From NCBI RefSeq assembly GCF_000517105.1, contig NZ_KI912153.1, positions 1 through 64,000 on the forward strand: 64,000 nucleotides of DNA, written 5' to 3'. The translations under genes were made by a program, and so were the position numbers. This DNA is from Fischerella sp. PCC 9605. Its GTDB lineage: Bacteria > Cyanobacteriota > Cyanobacteriia > Cyanobacteriales > Nostocaceae. Of the stretch, positions 52,696-61,168 are shown piece by piece. Under the pieces are notes generated by a model, which was not told the DNA's origin, searched no databases, and saw only the letters and a list, made by a program, of their open reading frames with translations. Each line of letters begins with the position of its first letter. Positions within the stretch are counted from its first letter, which is position 1.

Positions 52696-53619
52696 ATGGC
52701 AGGAACTGATCGCCTTGATAGCCTGATGATTTTTGTCCGAGTTGCCAAACATCTCAGCTTTTCAGAGGCGGCGAGGCAACTGGGAATGTCCCCTTCAGCG
52801 GTTAGTCGATCCGTTCAAAGGCTAGAAGAACGACTCAGTACACGACTTCTGAATCGGACAACTCGTAGCCTATCTTTGACGGAAAATGGTTCTCTATTTT
52901 ATGAAACTTGTCGTCAAATTTTGAGTGAGTTGGAACAAGCAGAACTGGCGTTGAGTCAGGCAAAATCCATACCCACTGGAACACTCCGTATCGATTTAGT
53001 TCCTTCGTTAGCACGGATGCACATTATCCCTGCACTGCCTAGGTTTGCTGTCCAGTATCCGGAATTGAATTTAGAGATTTTTCTCAACGATCGTCGGACG
53101 GATTTGATCGATAAGAGTATTGATGCGGTTGTGCGCGTTGGCATTCACCCTGACAGCAACCTTGTCATGCAGCGAATTGCCACTGCTCGTCAAGTAGTTT
53201 GTGCTTCACCAGATTACCTCAAACGCTATGGTACACCGAAGACACCAGAAGACCTAAGACAGCACCACCTCATCAACCACATCAATCCTCAGACAGGACG
53301 CATTCGAGAGTGGACATTTCAACGCAATGGAAAGCCTCTTGCTTTTAGCCTGACGGGGCAGTTTTCCATCGATCACGCAGAGGCAACTACAGAAGCCGCG
53401 ATTGCTGGAGCTGGAATCCTCCAACTTTATAACTTTGTGGTTGGAGTTGCGATCGCCCAAGGTCTACTCGTTCCCGTTTTGGAGGACTATGCTCAGCCTG
53501 GTGTACCGATTGCGATTGTCTATCCCGAGAAACGATATGTGTCTGCAAAGATTCGTGTTTTTGTTGAGTTTATGACAGAGTTGATGAGAAAACTAAAGCG
53601 AGAACGTATTGTCGAGTAA
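52696..53619 (+). CDS. LysR family transcriptional regulator
   Basis: 307 residues. The N-terminal winged helix-turn-helix is clear (SLMIFVRVAKHLSFSEAARQ, LGMSPSAVSRSVQRLEERLS, LLNRTTRSLSLTENG), followed by the LysR substrate-binding domain (GTLRIDLVPSLARMHIIPAL). The gene diverges from the NmrA-like gene, the usual setting for a LysR regulator and its target. The 105-base gap should hold both promoters and the T-N11-A-type site; no exact site is claimed. Confidence 0.92.
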   Translation: MAGTDRLDSLMIFVRVAKHLSFSEAARQLGMSPSAVSRSVQRLEERLSTRLLNRTTRSLSLTENGSLFYETCRQILSELEQAELALSQAKSIPTGTLRIDLVPSLARMHIIPALPRFAVQYPELNLEIFLNDRRTDLIDKSIDAVVRVGIHPDSNLVMQRIATARQVVCASPDYLKRYGTPKTPEDLRQHHLINHINPQTGRIREWTFQRNGKPLAFSLTGQFSIDHAEATTEAAIAGAGILQLYNFVVGVAIAQGLLVPVLEDYAQPGVPIAIVYPEKRYVSAKIRVFVEFMTELMRKLKRERIVE

Positions 53620-54847
53620 ACATCTCCGAAAAATGCTAAAATCTCTCTATCACTGACTTTCAACAGGCGATCGCAAGAGTACAAACGAGCGCAGTTCCAA
53701 TGGAAAAATCAGGCTTTGAGACAGTTATTATTGAGAATAAGGCAAGATGTCTAGTGAGTCACTCGCGCTTGTGAGTCCTTCAAATAAACGATTCAGCAAC
53801 GTGAGCGCGGTTGTGTTCGGGATTCTCGAAGGGAGCGATCGCTCAGGGCGCGTTCGGGCAGGAGGCGTGGAAAAAAAACGGACGATTACGCGCAAGCCAA
53901 CGGTCCGATTGGTTTTGCCAACAGGTTTTTGGGTGAGGGGGTACCGTGGAAGACGCATGGAATAACACCAAAACGCGCTCCCGACCAAAACGCGCGAGCG
54001 GGCAAAGCTGCCATTACTCTCAATATTACTGCGACATACCCCGATAAAGCTTGTGAGAACCCGTAACCCAAAATAAGCGTTATCTAATATTTACAACCTA
54101 TTAAAGGCGATCGCCCGTCTAGATGTGGGGGTGCTGCCGGGAGCAATTCGTCTTAGATTAGAAAAGCGATCACGCTTTGTTGCTGACTCTGGTTTTTTGA
54201 TGCAGGACACTCGAAGAAGCAGGGGGGCGGGGAGCGGGGAGCAGAGGGAAGGAAGCATAACGTTTGCCAGTACTGCGTTTGAGTTTTGCGATCGCCCTTG
54301 TTACTCTTCAACCGGAAACCGCCGCATCATCTGTTGCACATTCACCGCAAGAGGTGACGGCGTATACACCACCGCTTGTTCGGAGCGCGATCGCTGCGCC
54401 TCTGTTTCCTGTCCCAATTAAACCAAACGCTCACATCCTTTGTCACCACATTCTTCCTCTTCGCCCCACTGCGTTTGGAGCAAGGCGTGAACCGGGAGCA
54501 GTTGGGTTTGAGCACCACCCCTGTTGCAGTGCCTGTTTTACACGAGCGATCGCCCCGGTCACATTCGCCCAATATTTCTTGATCACCCCCAAACAGCCAA
54601 ACAGAAAAAATTAATCCAAGCTAGTCACCATTTGTATGCAGATAAGATAGTTTTACGCTTGTTGACACCATTCTCTATAGCGCATAAATGAAAAAAGCTG
54701 AAAGCCTTATTTAATAGGCTTAAGCCTAAAAAACCTTGTTGCATCCATTCTTATTAAAGTGGGAGATCGCACAGAGAGTTTTGAGTGTGGGTTTTATGTG
54801 CGATCGCACTATTTAGGAAATCAGAGTCATCTAACAGAAGAATACGT
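53620..54847. other. Gene-poor region rich in HIP1 octamers
   Basis: 1.2 kb without a supported gene. GCGATCGC-like octamers are dense, and purine-rich spacer repeats occur near 54215-54255 (GGGGGGCGGGGAGCGGGGAG). A short hairpin, AAAGCCTTATTTAATAGGCTT, lies near 54699-54719. Open frames of 60-116 codons on both strands do not resemble known proteins. Confidence 0.45.
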
Positions 54848-55038
54848 GTTTGCGCCCCGTGAGGGGAAAAGGTAGTCTACGACTTCTGCGGTTACGTTTG
54901 AAGAATACGTGGAATGCCTTAAAGTTTCCGTCCCCGTAAGGGGAAAGGGTAGTCTACGACGTTCAACGTTTCCGAACCTACACTAGATGTTTCTACATGG
55001 TGTTTCCGTCCCCGTGAGGGGAAAGGGTAGTCTACGAC
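54848..55038. CRISPR. Short orphan CRISPR array, three repeats
   Basis: Repeats of 36-37 bases lie at 54848-54883, 54924-54960 and 55002-55038, starting GTTTCCGTCCCCGTGAGGGG and ending GGGTAGTCTACGAC. The last two differ at one base; the first is degenerate near its start. Spacers are 40 and 41 bases and unrelated to each other. A truncated fourth repeat (GTTTCCG) begins at 55083, 44 bases farther. CCCC-GTGA-GGGG in the repeat can form a hairpin. No cas gene is in the window, so the array depends on genes elsewhere or is a relic. Confidence 0.85.
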
Positions 55039-55399
55039 TTAACAGATAACTATATAGATACCTATCTATATTACACAAAAATGTTTCCGCCCGTTTCCAG
55101 ATGAAGACCAACAGCCCAGAAGAGGCAATCATCCGGTAATTGTTAGAGTTATGGTCATACCACTGAGTGCATTGCTTTGGCGGGTGCTGCCATCCGAATT
55201 CGTCTTTGATTTGAGATGCGATCGCTTCCATACTAACTCCAGTTCTAGGAGCTGGAGAATTGATGATTGCTATAGCCCTTTCTTCATCGGTGATAATTAG
55301 GGGCTAAACTTTTCTTAGAAAAACCTGAGCGTTAGGATTCTCATAAATTTCAAAATCATCGGGTATTGTTTCGACTAGAAATCCTTCACTCTTCATTGA

Positions 55400-55436
55400 C
55401 TTAAAACGCTTTTTGGGTGATTGCCCAAACAGGGGT
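55400..55436 (+). repeat. 37-base dispersed repeat, copy 1
   Basis: The sequence from 55400 to 55436 (starting CTTAAAACGCTTTTTGGG) is found as an exact reverse complement at 61807-61843, 6.4 kb away. It includes TTGGGTGATTGCCCAA, itself partly palindromic. Both copies lie outside recognised genes. Confidence 0.75.
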
Positions 55437-55449
55437 ACAAAAAATCTGG

Positions 55450-55590
55450 GTAAAATTGGGCAGCCGTCCCAGTCGGAGCGGGTTAACCTTGAATAGTTGC
55501 AGTAAGCTTGATGCTCCCAACCCGCTCCGACTGGGGAGCGGGTTTACTGGTTTGACGAGTAGATTTTTCATGACTTTTGCCCAATTTTAC
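55450..55590. repeat. 141-base nested palindrome, MITE-like
   Basis: A 13-base outer arm (GTAAAATTGGGCA at 55450-55462) matches its exact complement at 55578-55590. Inside, a 17-base arm (CCCAGTCGGAGCGGGTT, 55468-55484) matches exactly at 55519-55535. No coding frame is present. The two-level design is like that of the element at 36407-36502, though the sequences differ. Confidence 0.7.
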
Positions 55591-55848
55591 TAAGTTGGGT
55601 GTAGGGGGTGAAGTTGGCACTGTTGTGAGGAGCGATCGCTCTTGCGGGATCTGAGGCGGCCACTCAAAGGGAGCAGCGACTTGGGTGAAGTGGGCGCGTT
55701 TTTAGTCTGCTTTGACCAACACCATCAACTCCCTTCGGGAGGGAATAGGGAACTCAACAGGGCGAGTGGACGTATGAAACCGAGGCGATCCTGGCACTAG
55801 ATCAGCCGCCCGAAAAGGCGACGAGCAAGTACGCCGAACACAAAGCTT

Positions 55849-56307
55849 TCATAGTTCGCCTGTTGGTGGAACAAACTGAGCAAAAACCTCTGCTGCGGTC
55901 AGATTTTTTGTTTCATTTGAAAAGCAATAATATGAAGGCTTTTCATCAATAAATATCTGATGATCAAAAACAAAATCTAATGGGAACTCGAATAGCCCAA
56001 CAGGCATGATGTACTGGTTGTTCTGTTTCAATCTATAAAATAAATGACTTCCACATTTATTGCAAAACCCACGTTCAGCCCATTGGGACGAACTAAATAC
56101 GGTGATATTTTCTTCACCTTCAAACGAAGCATCACTGCCGCAATCTACCGCGAACAAGGGGCCGCCTGTCCATTTTCTACACATTTGACAATGGCATACC
56201 CCAATGTTTTTACTGATTGTTTTGACACAGATACGAGTTGCCCCACACAGGCAACTTCCTTTTCCTTCACTAGCTGCGACATCAGGTTGCTGCGTTAAAC
56301 TTGCCAT
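55849..56307 (-). CDS. GFA (glutathione-dependent formaldehyde-activating-like) family protein
   Basis: About 152 residues from the ATG at 56307; an upstream GTG in frame is less likely because GGGG lies 8 bases before this ATG. The zinc-binding cysteines of the GFA/CENP-V fold are in place: GSCLCGATR, CHCQMCRKWTGG and RGFCNKCGSHLFYR. Members bind zinc, and the founding enzyme was linked to formaldehyde-glutathione chemistry; the true activity of most is unknown. It stands alone, next to a group II intron on the same strand. Confidence 0.88.
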   Translation of the reverse strand: MASLTQQPDVAASEGKGSCLCGATRICVKTISKNIGVCHCQMCRKWTGGPLFAVDCGSDASFEGEENITVFSSSQWAERGFCNKCGSHLFYRLKQNNQYIMPVGLFEFPLDFVFDHQIFIDEKPSYYCFSNETKNLTAAEVFAQFVPPTGEL

Positions 56308-56487
56308 TTTTGTCCCCAGTATTTTCACTATCGCTCACATTGACGCTGACATTGAGCAGTACAAATATATCACTCTAAAACATTTCGCCACCACTTCATG
56401 GGCGATCGCGCTCGTGCTCCCGCAGGAATAACCCCAAACAACGCCCTCAGTTGAGTATAGTAGCCTGTTTGTGCCCTTGGTAGAGTC

Positions 56488-57979
56488 GATGGCGGGTATT
56501 ATCCCGCGCACCTCTGTGTTAAATCTGGGCGTGCAACTTTCGCGCGGTGGCTTCCGATGTTCTTAGCACTTAGCTTTTGCTCATGTGCAGGTAATCGTGA
56601 CAACTTTCGTGGATTGCCATCAAATTTTCCTTTTTCCAGTTGGCGTGATTTCCGTCCTTATGATGCAGGTGAACCTTTTCATCTGACAGGAATTTCAGCC
56701 CGCAGGCTGCACAAGTATGGTTTTGCCGTTTTAAAGCAAAAGAGGTTTTACCATCGTAGAGTTTGCTGTTGCGCTCACTCCAGTAGGTGATGTCTCCATC
56801 GAATGGTGATTTTGCACCTTTGACGTTGACGTGTTTGTTTTCGGAGTAGGGAACCGACGGGAATGCTTTTTCTAGCATTTTCTTGCTAGTATCGCGGTTC
56901 TGTTTGGTTTCCTTGTTGAACACCTTAAAAGCTCTGTATTGAATGTGGTACAGCGAGAATCGTGACCCGTTCATCCTACAAAAGCGGTGGTAGTTCCTCC
57001 AACCTCTGACTATAGGGGCTAATTTCTCAGCCTTAACCGTGACACCATAGTTCGAGTTATTGACAATGCGCTTTATTTTCTGACGGAATGCTTTAAAGTT
57101 CTCCGCCGAGGGAGTACATCTAAACTTTCCGTTGCTCTGCACTCTAAAGTGCCAGCCAAGGAAATCAAAGCCATCTATCGTAGCGGTGAGCTTGGTTTTC
57201 TTCTCGCTGATTTTCATCCCCCGTTCTGCAAGGAATTGGCTGATTTTGACGGATTGCCAGTAATCTTGCTGCGGTGGATTTCAGAATCAGTTTTTGAAGG
57301 GACTTCGCTTTCCGGTAGTCTCCAACTTGAACAGCTTTGTACACTCTTTTTTGTAGGCGGAATAAATTACAGCGAAATTTCTTCCACGGTAATTTCTTCC
57401 AAGATTCACTAGTATTACTACTGTGCCTAATCATGCTCTAACTCCAAGCAAGTGTATTCTGAACACCTCAACCCAATTACGGGTTGTCCTACCCGAACTG
57501 AGGGAATTCCGCCGCTCGTCTAGCCTACACGGGGTTCGACCTGACCCATGACCCTTAGTTCGTTTTTATTCGTTCCCTCAGAGAGATTGTTTGTTCCCTT
57601 AGGTGTAGCCAGTTCGACCACTGGATTCCCTAGACTCTTGCCTCTTGCCAATGCACACATCGGCGGGAATTAGCTCCAGTTAAGTCGGGGTTTTGTTGTT
57701 GTGCCCCGCTTAGGGGTAGGTCGCTTTTCTAGGCTCTATTTCACCGTAGGAACTCCCTGTTAGCGCCAGTGTCACCCCACAACGGATGTCTGATTGCGCC
57801 CTGTTCCCAGCTTCACCCTCCAGAAACCGAGTCTGGTCAGTGTGGGCAGATAAGGAGTCACACCTGAGTCTGGTGGGCAGGTCTTTCACCTGCATCTTTC
57901 CGAGAGTTCAATCCTTTTAGGGATTGGTCAGCTTATTTACCGGATTGATTACCGGGATTCGGCTAACAACGAATCGCGC
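56488..57979 (-). mobile_element. Group II intron with deleted reverse transcriptase
   Basis: On the minus strand the element begins near 57979 with GCGCGATTCGTTG, close to the GUGCGAY consensus and to the intron at 31682. About 540 bases of structured RNA precede the ATG of the intron protein at 57434. After the protein's stop at 56570 comes a domain V/VI-like stretch with CGCGCGAAAGTTGCACGC and a hairpin near GCGGGATAATACCCGC, ending around CATCGACTCTACC. The ends are set by comparison from memory and may be off by a few bases. The ribozyme may still fold; the protein cannot make cDNA. Confidence 0.7.
56570..57434 (-). pseudogene. Group II intron RT-maturase-HNH protein, RT core deleted
   Basis: The N-terminal part (57434 down to about 57245) has WKKLPWKKFRCNLFRLQKRV and LQKLILKSTAARLLAIRQ, the RT-N domain. 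It then joins, out of frame, the C-terminal part, which starts FLAERGMKISEKKTKL and continues with the maturase domain (DGFDFLGWHFRVQ, IVRGWRNYHRF) and an HNH endonuclease (CAACGLKFLSDEKVHLHHKD, CHDYLHM). The whole RT palm with YADD is missing. The maturase-HNH part alone (215 residues) remains open and might be made from its own ATG at 57217. Confidence 0.85.
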
Positions 57980-57991
57980 GCATTGTCCCCT

Positions 57992-58073
57992 CCAAAAACG
58001 GGCAGGCGCCTACTGACTCTGCGACAAGCCAACAGGACTAATCGATAATACAAAGAAGCCTGCCCGTTTTTGG
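57992..58073. repeat. 16-base perfect inverted repeat at the end of a gene
   Basis: CCAAAAACGGGCAGGC at 57992-58007 pairs exactly with 58058-58073, enclosing 50 bases. The right arm and loop encode the last residues of the minus-strand protein ending at 58010. It could be a terminator-like stem or a small inserted palindromic element that replaced the natural C-terminus. Confidence 0.6.
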
Positions 58074-58732
58074 TACGTGGAACCTTGCCTTCTGTACGGG
58101 CGACGAAGCACCATTGGGGGATCGGTCTTAACTGTCAGGACACAATAAAAGTGTAATTTTTTTCGGTGCATCTTATTTTGTTTCTTCCATCCATAACGGA
58201 AGCGATAGCGTTCGTAAACAGCTTCTGGGTATCTAGGATGTGATATTGATGTAACTTTGACTTCCGTGTTTTGAGGAACCATTGGTTCGTGAACTTTTTT
58301 GCGTGGAAGTTGAGGAACCACTTTTTGAGCCGCAGCTGCAAAGTCTGATTCGCTGGGAGAGGGGTTTTCTTTTAGTGCGATCGCTACAGCAGTCTTAAGT
58401 TTTTCTGGTTCCTTGACTAAGTGCAGTAATGGACGAGCTTGACGCTCATTCTTGATGTGTTCACCTAGTTCGCCAACTGCGTCAATGACCTTTTTGGCTC
58501 CTAGCAGCTGATTGATTCGTCGGTAGCCACCCCAGGCGTATAGTTCACGCTGGCAGTACTCCTCAAAAGTTTTGTAACCAACTTCTCGGTAAATCTGTTC
58601 CTCCCGCATTTGCAGTATTTCATCAATTGCCTGCCACTCAAAACGATCAATGGCGGTGAAGGTTTCTTTGATGCTGCTGTTGAGAACACCGTAATCGGGA
58701 GTTGATGTTTTTTCGGATAAGAGTGTCAGCAT
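58010..58732 (-). CDS. Plasmid/phage-type hypothetical protein, altered C-terminus
   Basis: 240 residues. I do not know its function. The first 150 residues (IDRFEWQAIDEILQMREEQI, GYKTFEEYCQRELYAWGGY, NERQARPLLHLVKEPEKLK) resemble DNA-binding-like proteins common on cyanobacterial plasmids and prophages. From about residue 200 the sequence becomes basic and unordered, ending KRAGFFVLSISPVGLSQSQ, which is encoded by the 16-base inverted repeat element. The group II intron begins 31 bases after its stop. The original C-terminus may have been lost. Confidence 0.6.
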   Translation of the reverse strand: MLTLLSEKTSTPDYGVLNSSIKETFTAIDRFEWQAIDEILQMREEQIYREVGYKTFEEYCQRELYAWGGYRRINQLLGAKKVIDAVGELGEHIKNERQARPLLHLVKEPEKLKTAVAIALKENPSPSESDFAAAAQKVVPQLPRKKVHEPMVPQNTEVKVTSISHPRYPEAVYERYRFRYGWKKQNKMHRKKLHFYCVLTVKTDPPMVLRRPYRRQGSTYQKRAGFFVLSISPVGLSQSQ

Positions 58733-58910
58733 GATTATTGCCCACTATGGAAAATGCTGAAAAATTCAGAACTGCAATTTAACCAAAGTGAGTATCTAGC
58801 TGAACTTTGGCTTTTACCAAAACTATGTCAGCATTATAATTAGCTCACTTTGTTGCCAAACGATTTGAGCAGGCGATCGCACTTGCTTGGACGGTAGGCG
58901 ATCGCTTTAG

Positions 58911-59183
58911 TTAGGAGGTTTGGCTAAATGCACTTTTAACTTCTTCAATAGCAAGTGATTCTATATTTGGCTGACACTCAATCCCTAGTATTTTGGCTAT
59001 TCTGCCGAGAGTCTCAACCTTAATAGATTTATTCTTGTTGCTGGTTATTTGCCAAACAGCTGTACCTGTAACACCTGCGGCCTCACCAAGTTTTTGAAAA
59101 GATAAGCCTTTAGCTTTCATTGCTTCGGCTAAATCGTTTTCCAACCCTGGAACATCAATTGTGATGGTAACTTTCACTTCCAA
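58911..59183 (-). CDS. Small helix-turn-helix (XRE-like) protein
   Basis: 90 residues. The centre, LSFQKLGEAAGVTGTAVWQI followed by TLGRIAKILGI, is an XRE/Cro-type helix-turn-helix; the N-terminus is a short beta-like stretch (VKVTITIDVPG). It is probably a DNA-binding regulator of the plasmid or phage type. GGAA lies close to the ATG. It has no close operon partner: the neighbouring genes are about 180 and 250 bases away on the same strand. Confidence 0.75.
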   Translation of the reverse strand: MEVKVTITIDVPGLENDLAEAMKAKGLSFQKLGEAAGVTGTAVWQITSNKNKSIKVETLGRIAKILGIECQPNIESLAIEEVKSAFSQTS

Positions 59184-59429
59184 TTCCTAATTCACCTTCT
59201 TAGATTGAAGCATTAACTATTAGCTGTTGGTTGACAACCGACAGCTAATGGTTTATGGAGTTTCCGAGGTTAACGATGATGTTAAGGAGGGGGAAAACAG
59301 GTATGTAATAGATCTCCTGTAATTAGGTATTCATCATTAACTTATCTGCCTGTCGTAAATCATAAGCTGGTGGTTTATAAAAATCAAGCTAGTAGCACTA
59401 GCAATCTTTTGCAACCATTAGCTAATAGT

Positions 59430-59675
59430 TTATACCATAAATGTGAACCAGCGTTGCGTTTGGAAGTCGTCGTGGTCGTATGTAATTTTGGCTATCAGTT
59501 TCTCAAGGGCGTAAACTTCGTGGTCATAGAAGCTGCAAACAACTGATGTCAATTCTTCTGGGGCTACTGCTGATGCCTGTGTTTCAATGTAGTTTTCTAG
59601 TTCTGCTTGGGCTAGAGCTTGAGAGTCAACGAAGGGAGCGAACAGTGCTTGCTGTGTATGTGTTGTGTAAGGCAT
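59430..59675 (-). CDS. Small acidic hypothetical protein
   Basis: 81 residues starting PYTTHTQQALFAPFVDSQAL after the Met, rich in Ala, Glu and Thr, with one Cys. AAGGAA lies 9 bases before the ATG, which supports translation. I do not recognise a family. It lies between two HTH genes on the same strand in a plasmid-like setting. Confidence 0.55.
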   Translation of the reverse strand: MPYTTHTQQALFAPFVDSQALAQAELENYIETQASAVAPEELTSVVCSFYDHEVYALEKLIAKITYDHDDFQTQRWFTFMV

Positions 59676-59783
59676 AATAGATATTCCTTCGATAAAAAGG
59701 GGAAAGGCGATCGCACTAATTGTCCAGACAGGGGCGGTCGTCTTTTGTTATGCCTCTGTTTTACTAATGCGCTTAGTAATAAG

Positions 59784-60122
59784 TCAAGCAACATTTTTAA
59801 TTTTCTGAGGTAGCTTTACTAACGGGCAACCCAAAAAATCTTCAATCCGAATAGAAAGCGCCTGACATATGCCTTCTAGCTTTTCAGTGGAAACTGTAGG
59901 CCCTGAATTCCTTGGACTTGACTCTGGGTATTCTCCACGTTCTAAATGTTGAATTAACTGATAAGCACAGCCAGCGCGTTTAGCTAAAGACTGCATGGAT
60001 TCCTTGCCCCGCAAAGTTTTAAGCTTTACACCTAATTCTTTGTTCCATCGAATAGATGCAATCAGGCTTTTATCAATAATCATTAATTCATTACCCAATT
60101 CACCAATTGCATTAGTAGACAT
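59784..60122 (-). CDS. Helix-turn-helix transcriptional regulator (XRE family)
   Basis: 112 residues. LGVKLKTLRGKESMQSLAKR followed by AGCAYQLIQHLERGEYPE and LEGICQALSIRIEDFLG is the standard XRE helix-turn-helix of five helices. The first 20 residues are an extension. The AT-rich 60 bases upstream probably hold the promoter. It may control the toxin-antitoxin pair or other small genes here, but nothing direct shows it. Confidence 0.8.
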   Translation of the reverse strand: MSTNAIGELGNELMIIDKSLIASIRWNKELGVKLKTLRGKESMQSLAKRAGCAYQLIQHLERGEYPESSPRNSGPTVSTEKLEGICQALSIRIEDFLGCPLVKLPQKIKNVA

Positions 60123-60209
60123 GATGCACTAAAATTACTAATTTGATTAGTAAAAAAAACACAAAACTACCCATTTAAAGTATGCCTGATCCTTAGGAGT
60201 AAACAGCTA

Positions 60210-60249
60210 TAGCGGGCGTCTCCGCAACACCTGACTTGCACGCCCGCTA
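60210..60249. terminator. 10-base perfect hairpin
   Basis: TAGCGGGCGT at 60210-60219 pairs with ACGCCCGCTA at 60240-60249 across 20 bases. It lies between the end region of the toxin gene and the XRE gene, and can stop transcription on the minus strand. No strong T run follows. Confidence 0.4.
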
Positions 60250-60441
60250 TTTACCAGATCCCAAACTGAGGCGAAACAACTGCACCCCACGACTCAAACG
60301 CAGTACTGGCAAACATTAGGCGTGATTTTGTCAACAGCACTCAATCGCAAACAGTTCTAATGAGGGACTTTTTTGATATTAATAATTCTCTTTCTTCCCG
60401 CTGTGCTTATGCAAAATTACCAATTGCCAATTACCCATTCC

Positions 60442-60924
60442 CTATTCCCCTGCTTGTTGTTTCAACAAATTGACCAAAGTATCGGATAACCACAAACCAG
60501 CGTCACGCAAAGCTTGAATTTCACCAGATATGCTAGGGATTAATCCACGTCTTTTTGCTAATATCAGCAAACCCCCTGTTCCAATAGTAGTAATGCCTAA
60601 AGCTTGACCGCAACGCCGTGCTGCCCGATCGTCAACAATCGCAGCACAGTCTGAATTTTTTAGTGCCAAACTTAATACTTGTGATTCTCCTTTTCCCAAA
60701 TCCCAAGCTGCTACTTCAGGCGCAATAGTATTAACTTCTACTGTTTGTACCCAAGAAATATTGGGTAATTGTGTTGATGCGGCATCATCTTTTGTTGTGA
60801 CTTCTTCAAAAACACCCAATGGAACTAAAATTTCTGTGAATAATTGTGGAATTAATTGTGCTTGTTGACTTTTCAACATCACAATCAAAGGTGAAGAGTT
60901 AATAATTACACGATTAATCGACAT
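60442..60924 (-). CDS. PIN-domain toxin, DUF3368 family
   Basis: 160 residues. The N-terminus VIINSSPLIVMLKSQQ has the first acidic/Asn position of the PIN fold, GKGESQVLSLAL and AAIVDDRAARRCGQALGI supply the later acidic residues, and GTGGLLILAKRRGLI is the DUF3368 C-terminal signature. PIN toxins cut RNA. The gene overlaps the upstream UPF0175 antitoxin gene by 11 bases, the usual coupling. A/T-rich tandem repeats (ATTACCAATTGCC-like) follow its stop. Confidence 0.88.
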   Translation of the reverse strand: MSINRVIINSSPLIVMLKSQQAQLIPQLFTEILVPLGVFEEVTTKDDAASTQLPNISWVQTVEVNTIAPEVAAWDLGKGESQVLSLALKNSDCAAIVDDRAARRCGQALGITTIGTGGLLILAKRRGLIPSISGEIQALRDAGLWLSDTLVNLLKQQAGE

Positions 60925-61168
60925 TTGTTAGTTCCTCGGCTAACTCTTGGGCAGTATATTGCATAAAATCTACTTGGTAGCGTGATAATGCATTAATAAA
61001 TTCAGCACGAGTTAGCCCAGCAATTTCTGCTGCTTTAGCTTGTGATACTTCACCTAATTCATACCATTTGACTGCTGCTGCAATTCGCATTTCTTGGATA
61101 AATTCTGACGGATTTTTACGAAGTGCTGAAAATACTGTTTCTGGCAATTGAATCGGTACTGTTCGCAT
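60914..61168 (-). CDS. UPF0175 family antitoxin
   Basis: 84 residues from the ATG at 61168, preceded by GAGGA; a longer in-frame start exists but lacks this support. The sequence RTVPIQLPETVFSALRKNPS, AAAVKWYELGEVSQAKAAEI and AGLTRAEFINALSRYQV is the UPF0175 pattern, a helix-turn-helix-like antitoxin often paired with DUF3368 PIN proteins. It should neutralise the toxin encoded immediately downstream and repress their shared promoter. Confidence 0.88.
   Translation of the reverse strand: MRTVPIQLPETVFSALRKNPSEFIQEMRIAAAVKWYELGEVSQAKAAEIAGLTRAEFINALSRYQVDFMQYTAQELAEELTNVD

Larger units (their letters stand above)
55039..55848. other. Gap with palindromic element and unassigned frame
   Basis: 810 bases. 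From about 55305 to 55083 a minus-strand frame reads TDEERAIAIINSP and EAIASQIKDEFGWQHPPKQC, protein-like but not recognised and running into the CRISPR region, probably a gene remnant. The rest holds a 37-base sequence repeated elsewhere (55400-55436) and a nested palindrome (55450-55590). No other gene is supported. Confidence 0.45.

Noticed and set aside
53747-53965. Plus-strand frame of 72 codons in the HIP1-rich gap
   Set aside because: Driven by repeated octamers and basic residues; no relative recognised.
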